A stretch of DNA of 64,000 bases from Zygnema cylindricum. Its lineage: Eukaryota > Streptophyta > Zygnematophyceae > Zygnematales > Zygnemataceae. The DNA lies in the NCBI GenBank assembly GCA_037447655.1, contig JBBHKE010001246.1:169849-233848 (forward strand). The letters are read 5' to 3'. Positions 22,401 through 34,803 of this stretch are shown piece by piece. How positions within the stretch are numbered: the stretch's first letter is position 1; each line of letters starts with the position of its first letter. A program made the position numbers and the translations under genes. The notes beneath the pieces were generated by a model that was not told the origin of the DNA, ran no database searches, and saw only the letters and a list, made by a program, of their open reading frames with translations.

Positions 22401-24467
22401 GCTAACCGTTTGTGTAAATTAGGAATTAATTATTGTTATCGCTAACTGTTTGTGTAATTTAGGTCACAATTTTTGTTATTGCTAAGAGTTTGTGCAATTT
22501 AGGTAACATTTTTTGTTATCGCTAACAATTTTCGTAATTTAGGTAACAATTCTTGTTATCACTAACAGTTTGTGTAAGTTAGGTAACAATTCTTGTTATA
22601 GCTAACCGTTTGTGTATTTTAGGTCACAATTCTTGTTATAGCTAACCGTTTGTGTATTTTAGATAACAATTCCTGTTATCGCTAACTGTTTGGTTAATAT
22701 AGGAAACAATTCTTGTTATCGCTAACACCATTTAAGTTAGATAACAATTTTTGTTAGCGCTAACAGTTTGTGTAAGTTAGGTAACCAATATTGTTAGCGC
22801 TAACAGTTTGTGTACTTTAGTTACCAATTCCTGATATAGCTAACCGTGTGTGTCATTTAGGAAACAATCCTTGTTATCGCTAATCGTTTGTGTAATTTAG
22901 GAAAAAATTCTTGTTATCGCAAACTGTTTCTGTAATTTAGATAACAATTCTTGTTATCACTAACAGTTTGTGTAAATTAGGAAACAATTCCTGTAAGCGC
23001 AAACATTGTGTGTAATTCAGATAAAAATTATTGTTATTGCTAACTGTTTGGTTAATATAGATAACAATTTTTGTTTTCGCTAACTATTTGGTTAATTTAG
23101 ATAACAATTCTTGGTATCGCTAACTGTTTGTGTAATTTAGGAAACAATTCTTGTTATCGCTAACTGTTTGTGTAATTTCGATAACAATTATTGTTATCAC
23201 TAATAGTTTTTGTAATTAAGGTAACAATTCTCGTTATCGCTAGGAGTTTGTGTAAGTTAGGTAACAATTCTTGTTATCGCTAACAGTTTGTGTAAGTTAG
23301 GTAACAATTCCTGTAAGCGCAAACATTGTGTGTAAAAATTATTATTAATGCTAACTGTTTGGTTAATTTAGATAACAATTTTTGTTATCTCTAACCATTT
23401 GTGTAATTTAGGAAACAATTCTTGTTATCGCTAACTGTTTGTGTAATTTAGATAACAATTCTTGTTATCACGAACAGTTTTTTTAATTTAAGTAACAATT
23501 CTTGTTATCACTAACAGTTTGTGTAATTTAGGTAACAATTATTGTTATCGTTAACTGTTTGGTTAATTTAGATAACAATTCTAGTTATCGCTAACAGTTT
23601 TTATAATTTAGGTAACAATTCTCGTTATCCCTAACTGTTTCTGTAATTTAGGTAATAATTTTTGTTATCGCTAACCAGTTTGTGTAATTTAGGTAACAAT
23701 TCCTGTTATCGCTAACAGTTATTGTAATTTTGGAAACAATTCTTGTTATCGCTAATAGTTTGTGTAAGTTAGGTAACAATTAGCGCAAACATTCTGTGTA
23801 ATTTAGATAAAAATTATTGTTATTGCTAACTGTTTGGTTAATTTAGATAACAATTTTTGTTATCGCTAACTGTTTGTGTAATTTAGGTAACAATTCTTGT
23901 TATCGCTAACAATTTGTGTAGTTTAAGTAACAATTCTTGTTATCGTTAGCAATTTGTGTAATTTCGGTAGCAATTTTTGTTATCGCTAACTGTTTGGTTA
24001 ATTTAGGTAACAATTCTAGTTATCGCTAACTGTTTCTGTAATTAAGGTAACAATTATTCTTATCGCTGACAGTTTTTGTAATTTAGGTAACAATTCTTGT
24101 TATCGCTAACAGTTTTTGTAATTTAGGTCACAATTCTTGTTATCGCTAACTGTTTGTGTAGATTAGGAAATAATTCTTGTCATCACTAACTGTTTGTGTA
24201 ATTTAGATAACAGTTTTTGTTATCGCTAACAGTTTGTGTAATTTAGGTAACAATTTTTGTTATTGCTAACAGTTTTTGTAATTTAGTTAACAATTCTTGT
24301 TATCGCTAACAGTTTGTGTAAGTTAGGTAACAGTTCTTGTTATCCCTAACAGTTTGTGTAATTTAGGTAACAATTCTTGTTATGTCAACAATTTTTATAA
24401 TTTAGGTAACAATTCTTGTTATCGCTAACAATTTGTGTAGTTTAAGTAACAGTTTTTTTTATCGCTA
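16421..24467 (+). repeat. SatA 40-bp satellite, main forward array
   Basis: Roughly 200 tandem 40-bp units over 8 kb. Recurrent variant types (gtttggttaattt; agtttaagtaacag; attcgtgtaagcacaaacag) recur at intervals, a sign of multi-unit higher-order duplication; for example the stretch near 17260-18000 is closely echoed near 18540-19270. From about 22740 some units carry gttagcgctaac instead of gttatcgctaac, closer to the SatB core. No gene is seen here. Confidence 0.93.
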
Positions 24468-27400
24468 AAAACATGGTTCAGGGTTTTCTTTAACTATTTT
24501 TGTGAGCGTTAACAATGTAAAGAGTTTCTTACCACTATTGTTGTTAGCGAAAACACAAACTTGAGTTACAAACATGGTTCGGAGTTTGTTTTACATCTTT
24601 TTGTGACTGCGAACAATAAACGATGTTTATTTCAAATATATTTGTTAGCACAAACTCAAATTTGTGTTAGAAACATGGTTTAGGGTTTTTTTTTACTATT
24701 TTTGTGAGCGTTAACAATGTAAAGAGTTTCTTACCACTATTGTTGTTAGCGAAAACACAAACTTGAGTTACAAACATTGTTCGGAGTTTGTTTTACATCT
24801 TTTTGTGACCGCGAACAATAAACGATGTTTATTACAAATATATTTGTTAGCACAAACTCAAATTTGTGTTAGAAACATGGTTTAGGGTTTTTTTTAACTA
24901 TTTTTGTGAGCGTTAACAATGTAAAGAGTTTCTTACCACTATTGTTGTTAGCGAAAACACAAACTTGAGTTACAAACATGGTTCGGAGTTTGTTTTACAT
25001 CTTTTTGTGACCGCGAACAATAAACGATGTTTATTACAAATATATTTGTTAGCACAAACTCAAATTTGTGTTAGAAACATGGTTTAGGGTTTTTTTTAAC
25101 TATTTTTGTGAGCGTTAACAATGTAAAGAGTTTCTTACCACTATTGTTGTTAGCGAAAACACAAACTTGAGTTACAAACATTGTTCGAGTATATTTTACC
25201 ACTTTTTGTGACTGCGAACAATAAACATTGTTAGTTCTAAATATCTTTGTTAGCGCAAACTCAAATTTGTGTTAGAAACATGCTATAGTGTTTTTTTGAA
25301 CTATTTTTGTGAGCATTAACAATATAAAGTATTTGTTACCACTATTGTTGTTAGCGCAAACACAAACTTGTGTTATAAACATGGTTCGAGTTTACTTTAC
25401 CTCTTTCTGTGACTATGAACAATTAACCATTTTTGTTACAAATATGTTTGTTAGCGCAAACTCAAATTTTTGTTAGAAACATGGTGTAGGGTATTTTTTT
25501 AACTATTTCTGTGAGCGTTAACAATATAAAGTGTTTCTGACCACTATAGTCGTTAGCGCAAACACAAACTTGTTTTATAAACATGGTTCGAGTTTATTTT
25601 ACCACTTTTTGTGACTGACTAAACATTGTTTGTTCTAAATATCTTTGTTAGCGCAAACTCAAATTTGTGTAAGAAACATGGTTTAGTGTTTATTTTTAAC
25701 TATTTTTTTGAGCGTTAACAATATTAAGAGTTTGTAACCACTATTGTTGTTAGCGCAAACACAAACTTGTGTTATAAACACAGTTCAAGTTTATTTTAAC
25801 TCTTTTTGTCACCGCTAACAATAAACGTTGTTTGTTACAAATATCTTTGTTAGCGCAAACTCAAATTTGTTTTAGATACATGGTTTATGGTTTTTTTAAC
25901 TATTTTTTTGAGCATCCACAATATAAAGTGTTTGTTACCACTATTGTTGTTAGCGCAAACACAAACTTGTGTTATAAACATGGTTCGAGTTTATTTGATT
26001 TCTTTTTGTGACCACGAACAATAAACCTTTTTTGTTACAAATATGTTTGTTAGCGCAAACTCAAATTTGTGTAAGAAACATGGTTTAGGGTTTTTTTAAC
26101 TATTTTTGTGAGCGTTAACAATATAAAGTGTTTGTTTCCACTATTGTCGTTCGCGCAAACACAAACTTGTGTTATAAACATGGTTCGAGTTTATTTTACT
26201 ACTTTTTGTGACTGCGAACAATAAATGTTGTTTTTTACAAATATCTTCGTTAGTGCAAACTCAAATTTGTGAAAGAAACATGGTTTAGGGTTTTTATTAA
26301 TTATTTCTGTGAGTGTAAACAATATAAAGTGTTTGTTACAACTATTGTCGTTAGCGCAAACACAAACATGTAATATAAACATGGTTCAGAGTTTATTTTA
26401 CCTCTTTTTGTGACCATGAACAATAAACATTGTTTGTTCTAAATATCTTTGTTAGCGCAAACTCAAATTTGTGTTAGAAACATGGTTTAGGCATTTTTTT
26501 CCTATTTTTGTGAGCATTACCAATATAAAGTATTTGTTATCACTATTATTGTTAGCGCAAACACATACTTGTGTTATAAACATGGTTCGAGTTTATTTTA
26601 CCTCTTTTTGTGACTTCGAACAATAAACCTTTTTTGTTACAAATATGTGTGTTAGGGCAAACTCAAATTTGTGTTAGAAACATGGTTTAGGGTTTTTCTT
26701 AACTATTTTTGTGAGCGTTAACAATAGAATGTGTTTGTTACCCTTTTTGTTGTTAGCGCAAACACAAACTTGTGTTATAACCATGGTTCGAGTTTATATT
26801 ACCTCTTTTTGTGACCGCAAACAATAAATGTTGTTTGTTACAAATATGTTTGTTAGCGCAAACTCAAATTTGTGTAAGAAACATGGTTAAGGGTTTTTTT
26901 TAACTATTTTTGTGAGTGTTAACAATATAAAGTGTTTATTACCACTTTTGTTGTTAGCCTAAACACAAACTTGTGTTATAAACATGGTTCGAGTTTATTT
27001 TACCTCTTTTTGTGACCGCGAGAAATAAACGTTGTTTCTTACAAATATGTTTGTTAGGGCAAACTCAAATTTGTGTTAGAAACATTGTATATATAATTTT
27101 TTAGCTATTTTTGTGAGCTTTAACATTATAAAGTGTTTGTTACCACTATTGTTGTTAGCACAAATACAAAATTGTGTTATAAACATTGTTTGAGTTTATT
27201 TTACCACTTTTTGTGACTGTGAACAATAAACCTTTTTTGTTACAAATATGTTTGTTAGCACAAACTCACGTTTGTGTTAGAAACATGGTTTATAGTTTTT
27301 TTTAACTAATTTTGTGAACGTTAACATTATAAAGTGTTTGTTACCACTATTGTTGTTAGCACAAACACAAAATTGTGTTATAAACATGGTTCGAGTTTAT

Positions 27401-27995
27401 TTTACCTCTTTTTGTGACCACAAACAATAAAAATTGTTTGTTACAAATATCTTCTTTAGCGCAAACTCAAATTTGTGTTAGAAACATGGTTTAGGGTTTT
27501 TTTAATTATTTTTGTGAGCGTTAACAATCCAAAGTGTTTGTTACCACTATTGTCGTTAGCCCAAACACAAACTTGTGTTATAAAAATGGTTTAGAGTTTA
27601 TTTTACCTCTTTTTGTGACCGCGAACAATAAACCTTTTTTCTTACAAATATGTTTGTTAGCGCAAATTCAAATTTGTGTTAGAAACATGGCTTATAGGTT
27701 TTTTTAACTGTTTTTGTGGGCGTTAACAATATAAAGTGTTTGTTACCACTATTCTCGTTAGCCCAAACACAAAATTGTGTTATAAACATGGTTCGGAGTA
27801 TGTTTTACCTCTTTTTGTGACCGCGAACAAAAAACGTTGTTTGTTACAAATACGTTTGTTAGCGCAAACTTAAATTTGTGTTAGAAACATGGTTTAGGGT
27901 TTTTTTAATTATTTTTGTGAGCATTAACAATATAAAGTATTTTTTACCACTATTGTTGTTAGCGCAAACACATACTTGTGTTATAAACATGGTTC
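24468..27995 (+). repeat. SatB ~202-bp dimeric satellite, orientation 1
   Basis: About 17 dimers. Each holds two related halves of about 100 bp: one begins aaacatggtttagggttttt, the other aaacatggttcgagtttatt, and both end near gttagcgcaaac. The first four dimers (24468 to about 25190) are nearly identical to each other, the rest more diverged. The array is cut after aacatggttc by the E3b LTR. Confidence 0.93.
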
Positions 27996-28007
27996 TATTG
28001 AAAAGTA
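27996..28007 (+). mobile_element. E3b: first 12 bp of its 5' LTR
   Basis: TATTGAAAAGTA is identical to the start of the E3-family LTR in plus orientation. The rest of this LTR continues after E3 at 33469. The last five bases, AAGTA, are the left copy of the E3 target-site duplication. Confidence 0.75.
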
Positions 28008-28676
28008 TGTTGAAGGTAATGGGCATTAAGACTCGGCTTTGATCCACTCCCACTAGGAGTCACACTTGCACCAGCAGGAGAAGGTGGAGCACTAAGGCTA
28101 ATAGGAGCACTTGCAATAGAAGCTGAGACATTATCAGACATATTAGCGGAAGCAAACCCAAAGAGAAATGCCTAAAAGACTTTATCTATAGTGTAAGATA
28201 TGTAACTCCAAACGAAAGAGGTCTTTCAACCAAACAAACATGTACTATAAGCAAATTAGGGACAATAGAGCATAAAACACCTTAAACTGCATTAAGTGCT
28301 CTCATTTCCTTAACTATTGTGTAGAATGTACATTCTGTATCAAACTGATCATTCCTAATTGAAATAAATACTCTAAAGATCCTCAAAATATCTAAAACGT
28401 ATGTACAAGGTTCTCAGACAGCCTACTGACAAAAATCTAATTCTTTGGTCCAAAATTGTCCACTAACAATATCTAAACCCGAAAAATCCGGGTGATTCTT
28501 ATCACGTCTACATTCATTGGCGACCTTACACACTAATTTACTTAAAGATAACTATTCGTGTAGATACTACAAAAAATCCACACTAAATTTGGTCAATATT
28601 GAACAGTTGGTATTCCAAAAATATTATAAGTCCTAGACTCAAATTTCTAAGGCTTACTAAAGCTTACTTTTCAATA
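28008..28676 (-). repeat. E3 3' LTR
   Basis: On the minus strand it starts TATTGAAAAGTAAGC and ends CTTCAACA. On its right lies the PPT-like ctccccttaagctttag (28677-28693, plus strand). Confidence 0.9.
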
Positions 28677-28698
28677 CTCCCCTTAAGCTTTAGAAGAC

Positions 28699-30462
28699 TT
28701 ACTCACTTAGACCACATGCTTTTCTGCAGTACTCCAACTTAGGAGATGGAAGGGCTTTTGTCAACATGTCTGCAACCATTTTCTCATCACGCAAATAGCA
28801 AAGTTTGACAACTTTTGCAAATACTTTCTCTCATACCAAATGTAGCCGAATGTCCATATGCCTACTCTTAAAATGGTGACTTGGGTTTGTAGCCACAGAA
28901 ATGGCTGCTTGATTGTCGCACTATATTATTTCTGTCCCGTGTTGTGTAAAACCCAATTTTTGAAGAAATGCCTTAATCCATAGCAACTCTTTCAAGGCTA
29001 CGCTCGCAGCCATGTATTCGGCTTCTATAGTAGATTGAGCCGTGACTTTTTGAAGTTTACTACTCCAACTATAAGTTCCACTTCTAATCTGAATGACATA
29101 CCCAGTTGTAGACTTCCTACTAGGCACATCACCATAGTTAGCATCACTCCAAGTATTAATGCTAACCTTGTCCCCTCCAAAAATAAGCCAAAGATTTCTA
29201 GTCCCAACAAGATACCTTAAAACCCTTTTTGCTGCCTCTTAGTCTCTCTTTCGTGGATTTTGCAGACTTCTGCTCAATACACCTACAGCTGCTGCTATAT
29301 CGGGCCTAGTGCAATTTATAAAGTAAATCAGACTTCCTACTACTTGTATGTAAGGTACTTGGGACATAAATTTTTGCTCTTCTGGACTAAGTTCCTCATC
29401 TATTATGACTCCAAACTCATGCTCCATTCCTTCAAGTTTTTGCTTATACTCCATAGGAGTTGCACAACCTTTGGCATCAGCCAAGCCAAATTTTTCCAAT
29501 ATGTTTCCTATCGCTTCTTTTTGAGTTAGCCTAATTATTTTCTTTTCTCTATCTCTTTCAACTTGTATTCCAAGGATATATTTTGCCTCCCCCAAATCCT
29601 TCATTTCAAATTGTGAATTAAGAGCCTGTTTTACTCTAGATATTCTTTCTTTGTTCCTACTTATTAGCAGCAAATCATCAACATACATAGCAATGAATAT
29701 CACCTCATCAGGATTATCACCACACATCACATATACTGAATGATCTGTGTTAATTCTAGTCAATCCTAATCCTGTCAAGAACTCATCTAACTTGCGGTTC
29801 CATTGCCTAGGGGCCTGTTTTAGGCCATACAAAGATTTTAAAAGTCTGCACACAAGATTTTCTTTTCCTGCTTCCTCATAGCCCTCTGGCTGCTTCATAT
29901 AAATGACCTCATCTAAATCACCATGCAAAAAGGCAGTTTTGACATCTATTTGGTAGATGTCAAAATCCTCTATGGCTGCTAATGTAAGTAGGATGCGGAC
30001 AGATGAAAACCTTACAACCGGTATAAAGTTTCTTCATAATCTATCCCCTCCTTTTGATTATATCCCTTAGCAACCAAGCGATCCTTATACCTGTCTATGG
30101 TGTTATCTGGGTTCAATTTTAATTTAAACACCCATTTATTTCCAATAGCCTTTCTTTGGAGGAAGTACCACCAGATCCCATGTTTGGGCCTCCATGATGG
30201 ACTTCATTTCTTCATTGACACCTTCCACCCAGTGTTCCCTTTCATTATTCGAAAAAGCTTTTTTCAACGTTAGTGGCTCTTGAATGTGTGCTGAATGAGC
30301 AAAGGCTGCATTTTCTCCCTTGAGTCGCGCACTTTGACTAACTCCACCTGGAAATTCTGTCGCTGGTATAGATGCTTGGGTTCTCCTCCTCGATACATGT
30401 GATTCCTCTTGTAATTCAGTTTCGGCTTGAGGTAGAGGAGAGTCTGCAACTCTTTCTGGCAT
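28699..30462 (-). pseudogene. pol: E3 reverse transcriptase-RNase H (broken)
   Basis: The linker and start of RT (EFPGGVSQSARL, MEAQTWDLVVLPP) are in 30462-30136. Frame breaks near 30140 and 30030 follow. The main RT block (about 30020-29239) has [36 protein letters not shown], the YVDD site in [11 protein letters not shown] and CTRPDIAAAVGVLSRSL. A TAA at 29239-29241 splits RT from RNase H. RNase H has SRKSTTGYVIQI, STIEAEYMA and, after a TAG at 28921-28923, CDNQAAISVA. A TGA follows in the HLV-EKV region. The frame ends GLSE at 28699, just left of the PPT. The final blocks share one reading frame, so damage is by point mutation. Confidence 0.87.
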
Positions 30463-30527
30463 AACATTTCATGTTTCTAGTGGAGAAGATGATTGCAAGT
30501 CACTTTGAGTTGATTTAGATGCATTTT

Positions 30528-31669
30528 TTATATTTTTCTTGAAAAACATAGGATTTTCCTCAAAAAGATATAATCAACACTTCGATCTTTCTTTTCATCT
30601 GGACGCTGACTAAATACATCTATTACTTTTCCCTCATCGTTCACTATGATGTTTTTGGCTACCACAACTCTATTTCTCTTAATGTCATATACTTTATAGC
30701 CCTTGGCATGATCATGATACCCTAGAAATATACCTCGTATGCCTTTTGGCTCTAATTTCCATTTTTGTGGATCATTATCTAGCATAAATATCTTACTTCC
30801 AAAAACTTTGAAGTGACATACATCTGGTTTTTGTCCTATCAACATTTTGTAAAGAGTTTTATCTTTTACTACCCTTGTTTCTAGCCTATTTCTCACATGA
30901 GCTGCACAATTCATAGCCTCTGCCCAAAATTTGTAACCTATGTCCATATCAGCCATCATTGTCCTAGCACACTCTGATATGGTCATATTCATCCTCTCTA
31001 AAACATCGTTTTGTTCCGGAGAATAAGGAACGATTAGCTGACGTGAGATTCCATGCAATTTTAGGAATTCTACAAATTCATTAGGAATATACTCCCCTCC
31101 ATTATCCGAGCTAAATCCTCCTACCTTTCTCTCATGCAGATTTTCAACCCAAGCTTTATACTCTTTAAAATTTGAAAAAACTTCATCCTTACTCTTCAAA
31201 AAATAAACTGTAGTAAATCTACTATAATCATCAGTAAAGGTAAGCATAAACTTAGCACCTCCCACATATGGATACCTAGATGGCTCCCATACATCTGAAT
31301 AAATTAGTTCTAGCACCCTGCTACTTTTATGAGCAGTTTGCAAAAGGAAAGGCAACTTATGATTTTTTCCCATTGCACAACCATCACATACATTTGATGC
31401 TGGTTTTTGACTAATTTTTACACCTTCCACCATTTTTGATTTACCATCTTTTCTAATCTATCATAATTCACATGTCCTAAACGTTTATGCGATAAATCAC
31501 AATCACTGATTACACTTGAGAACATAACATCATTATCATTATCATTTGCAAAACTCAACCGATACAAATTGTTTCCTCCAGCAAATCCCTCTGCAACTAT
31601 TTTCCTATTCTTATTCACTGTTTTCTTCCCATTCTCATATATAGTTTTCGAACCTTTCTTTTCTACCAC
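30528..31669 (-). pseudogene. pol: E3 integrase (one frameshift)
   Basis: 31669-31418 holds the pre-integrase part (LSHKRLGHVNYDRLEKM). A frameshift near 31430 leads into a 301-codon frame, 31433-30528. This carries CDGCAMGKNHKLPF, LTFTDDYSRFTTVYFLK (first Asp), SSDNGGEYIPNEF (second Asp), DVLERMNMTI (Glu), FWAEAMNCAAHVRNR and DVCHFKVFGSKIF. All three DDE residues are present. It is followed by a damaged linker. Confidence 0.87.
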
Positions 31670-31693
31670 TGATGTAGAGAATTTTTTATTTTT

Positions 31694-32932
31694 TTAAGTT
31701 GGGACATGCAACACATCTTCCAAGACCCTCTTCACAGGTTTTCCCTCTACATTCAACATAAGTGACACCCTTCCATTTGCTTTCGACTCAACAAACGTAT
31801 CATCACTAAAATAAATTTTGATGGGTGAAATAGATTCAATACTCTCAAATAGATGGCAATTGGGGCACATGTGGGTAGATGCGCCGGAGTCCATAATCCA
31901 TTCGTCTTCCTCCACGCCTTCCGTTGCTTGTGCCATTGCAGAGTATTTTTTTTCACTATTTTCGGGAAAGTTGCTCACGTCCTCCTCCTTAAGTTTGTTG
32001 AAGAGATTATTTGGGCGATCACCTGATTGAGAAAGAACCTGGCTTTCGTCCCATCTAGAGCAAAAAATTCCTATGGCTTTCACTCTCTTGTATGCATTAC
32101 ACATTCTGAACACATGCCCTTTTTCATCAAAGTAATAGCATGTCAAAGGTGACCTTCTAGGACCACTACCTCTACCACTGCCACTGCAAATTTTAGAATC
32201 CGAAAACTGGTTAGCTTGTGCCTGAACAGACTTATTACTACCTCTTTGTGACATTTGGTTAGCTTCTTCACTCAAAATAAGTTGAATTGCTAAATGTATG
32301 TTCCATTGACGTTGTGGAATAGCCCTAAGCGTATCCATGGCTCCCTTATATTCATCAGGCAAAGTTCTCATCAACAACATAGCCTACTGAGGTGGTGAAA
32401 TGTCCCCACCTGCACTAGTACTCTGAAGAAACAACCTTTTAATAGCATGACAATGATCTGACATACTACCTCCAAAATACTTAAATTCAAAAATCTGAGT
32501 GGCTATGTTAGTCTAGACGGTAACATCTAGCTGAACATACATAACACTTGCACTAAACAAAACTTCAGGGGCTTTCTTCATCTCAAGATACGACATTACC
32601 AAATCTTGTGTCATAGACTGCTTCTAGACAATGAGGCAATGGAGATTCTTCTTTCTCCAATCCGACGCAGTCACATCCGCTGTTCCTTCCACAATGGGTG
32701 ACAAGTCCCTCTCCTCGAAATATGAGCTCAACATATCTTCCCAGTATAAGTAGTCAGTTCCGTCAATAATAGGCAATTTGGGCGTTGGGCCCATAACATG
32801 TTGAAGGTCATGGGCATTAAAACTCGGCTCTGATCCTCTCCCACTAGGAGTCACACTTGCACCAGCAAGAGCAAGTGGAGCACTAGGGCTAATAGGAGCA
32901 CTTGCAATAGGAGGTGAGCCTATATCAGACAT
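31694..32932 (-). pseudogene. gag: E3 gag-protease (stops in frame)
   Basis: The ATG at 32932 lies in the 5' LTR, and the first 45 codons, Ser/Pro/Ala-rich, are LTR sequence. The frame crosses the LTR end and PBS as HVMGP, then PIIDGTDYLYWEDM. In-frame stops are TAG at 32624-32626, TAG near 32382 and TAA at 31694-31696. The second half (32380-31694) has LMRTLPDEYKGAMD, a CCHC knuckle CYYFDEKGHVFRMC and the protease motif EWIMDSGASTHMC. The LTR-coded N-terminus is the longest of the elements here. Confidence 0.87.
32786..32797 (-). promoter_or_regulatory. E3 primer-binding site
   Basis: Minus strand GTTATGGGCCCA, one base after the LTR end. All 12 bases complement the initiator tRNA-Met anticodon arm. 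It is in frame with gag (Val-Met-Gly-Pro). Confidence 0.75.
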
Positions 32933-33468
32933 GTTAGCGTAACCAAACCCAAAGAGAAATGCCTAGAAGACTAAATCTATAGTGTAAGATATATAACTCC
33001 AAACGAAAGAGGTCTTTCAACGAAACAAACATGTACTACAAGCAAATTAGAGACAATAGACCATAAAACACCTTAAACTGCATTTAGTAATCTCATTTCC
33101 TTAACTCTTCTGTAGAATGTACATTCTGTATCAAACTGATCATTCCTAATTGAATTAAATACTCTAAAGATCCTCAAAATATCTAAAACGTATGTACAAG
33201 GTTCTCTAGACAGCCTACTAACAAAAATCTAAGTGTTTGGACTAGAATTGTCCACTAACAATATCTATACCCTAAAAATCCGGGTGATTCTTATTACGTC
33301 TACATTTATTAGCGGCCCTACACAATAATTTACTTAAAGATAACTATTCGTGTAGATACTACAAAAAATCCACACTAAATTTGGTCAATATTGAATAGTT
33401 GGTATTCCAAAAATATTATAAATCTCAGACTCAAATTTCTTAGGCTTACTAAAGCTTACTTTTCAATA
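32799..33468 (-). repeat. E3 5' LTR
   Basis: 670 bp, same termini as the 3' LTR (TATTG...CAACA on the minus strand). It includes the gag ATG at 32932. Confidence 0.9.
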
Positions 33469-34803
33469 AAGTGAGCTTTAGTAAGTCTTAGAAATTTGAG
33501 TCTAGGACTTATAATATTTTTGGAATACCAACTGTTCAATATTCACCAAATTTAGTGTGGAATTTTTGTAATATCTACAAGAATTGTTATCTTTAAGTAA
33601 ATTAGTGTGTAGGGCCGCCAATGAATGTGGACGTGATAAAAATCACCCGGATTTTCAGGGTACAAATATTGTTAGTGGACAATTCCGGTCCAAACACTTA
33701 GATTTTTGTTAGTAGGTTGATTGGTGAACCCTGTGCATACGTTTTAGATGTTTTCTTGATCTTTTCAGTATTAAGTTTAATTAGGATTGATCAATTCGAC
33801 ACAGAATGTACATTCTACCCATAGTTTAAGGAAATGAGAGCACTAAGTGCAGTTTAAGGTGGTTTGTGCTCTATTGTCTTTGATTTGCTTGTAGTACATG
33901 TTTGTTTGGTTGAAAGACCTCTCTCACTTAAAGCTACATATCTTACAACATAGATCTAGTCAAATAGGTATTTCTCGTTGGGTTTGCTTCTACTGTCATG
34001 TCTACTAATGGCTCAATCCTTGCTTCTGCAAGTGTGACGCCTAGTGGGAGTGGAACACAGCCAAGTCAGAATGCCCATGACCTTCTACAAGTTATGGGCC
34101 CACTGCCCAAATTGCCTATTTTTGATAGATTTGACTTCTTTTATTGGGAAGATATGCGCAGCTAATATTTCGAGGAGAGGGACTTGTCACCCATTGTGGA
34201 AGGAACTGCCACGAGACGGAACCGGATTGGAGAAAGAAGTATATACACTGCCTCAATGTCTTGAAACGGGCAATGACAAAAGATTTGGTAATGTCGTATC
34301 TTGATTTTGAAGAAAGCTTGTGAAGTTTGGTTTAGCATACTTCATATGTATGTTCAGCTAAATGTTGCCGTGCAGACTAACATAGCCACTCAGATCTTTG
34401 AATTTAAGTATTTAGGAGGTAGTATGTCAGATCATTGTCATGCTATGAAAAGGTTGTTCCTTTAGAGTACAAGTGCAGGTGGGGACTTTTCACCACCTCA
34501 ACAGGCTATGTTATTCATGAGAACTTTACCCGATGAATATAAGGGAGACATGGATAGGCTTAGGGCTATTCCACAACGTCAGTGGAAAATAGCATTAGCA
34601 ATACAGTTTATTTTGAGCGAAGAAGCTAACCAGATTTTACAAAGAGGTAGTAGTAAGTCTGTTCAGGCATTAGTAAACCAATTCTCATAATCTAAGATTG
34701 GCACTAGTAGTGGTAGTGGCACTGGTAGAGGTAGTGGTCGTAGAAGGTCACCTTTGACATGCTATTACTATGATGAAAAAAGCCATTTTTTCAAGATGTG
34801 TAT
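33469..34803 (+). mobile_element. E3b: truncated plus-strand copia, 5' LTR plus partial gag
   Basis: The E3b 5' LTR continues to about 34089 (ends CTACA), head to head with E3. A PBS-like GTTATGGGCCCAC lies at 34091-34103, and part of gag follows. The copy ends within or just after the CCHC knuckle near 34803, where it joins SatB in reversed orientation. Protease, integrase, RT and the 3' LTR are missing. No right target-site duplication is expected or seen. Confidence 0.85.
33998..34800 (+). pseudogene. gag: E3b gag fragment
   Basis: The ATG at 33998 lies in the LTR. The frame reads MSTNGSILASASVTPSG, crosses the LTR end as LLQVMGP and reaches FYWEDM, then stops at TAA 34163-34165. The region 34166-34507 is damaged. 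The same frame reopens at 34508-34690 (LFMRTLPDEYKGDMDRL) and after one more stop shows a knuckle with a changed histidine neighbourhood (CYYYDEKSHFFKMC: Gly before His replaced by Ser). The frame then runs into satellite. It cannot be functional. Confidence 0.8.

Larger units (their letters stand above)
28008..33468 (-). mobile_element. E3: full-length copia element nested in E3b
   Basis: A minus-strand element of 5.46 kb with LTRs 28008-28676 (669 bp) and 32799-33468 (670 bp). It is inserted 12 bp inside the 5' LTR of a plus-strand relative. The 5-bp duplication AAGTA (28003-28007) / AAGTG (33469-33473) has one mismatch. Both LTRs start TATTG, not TGTTG, and end CAACA. All copia domains are present but disrupted by stops and frameshifts. 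Confidence 0.9.

Noticed and set aside
14918-24467. CRISPR-like regular direct repeats
   Set aside because: The 40-bp units are contiguous with no unique spacers and diverge gradually; this is a eukaryotic satellite.
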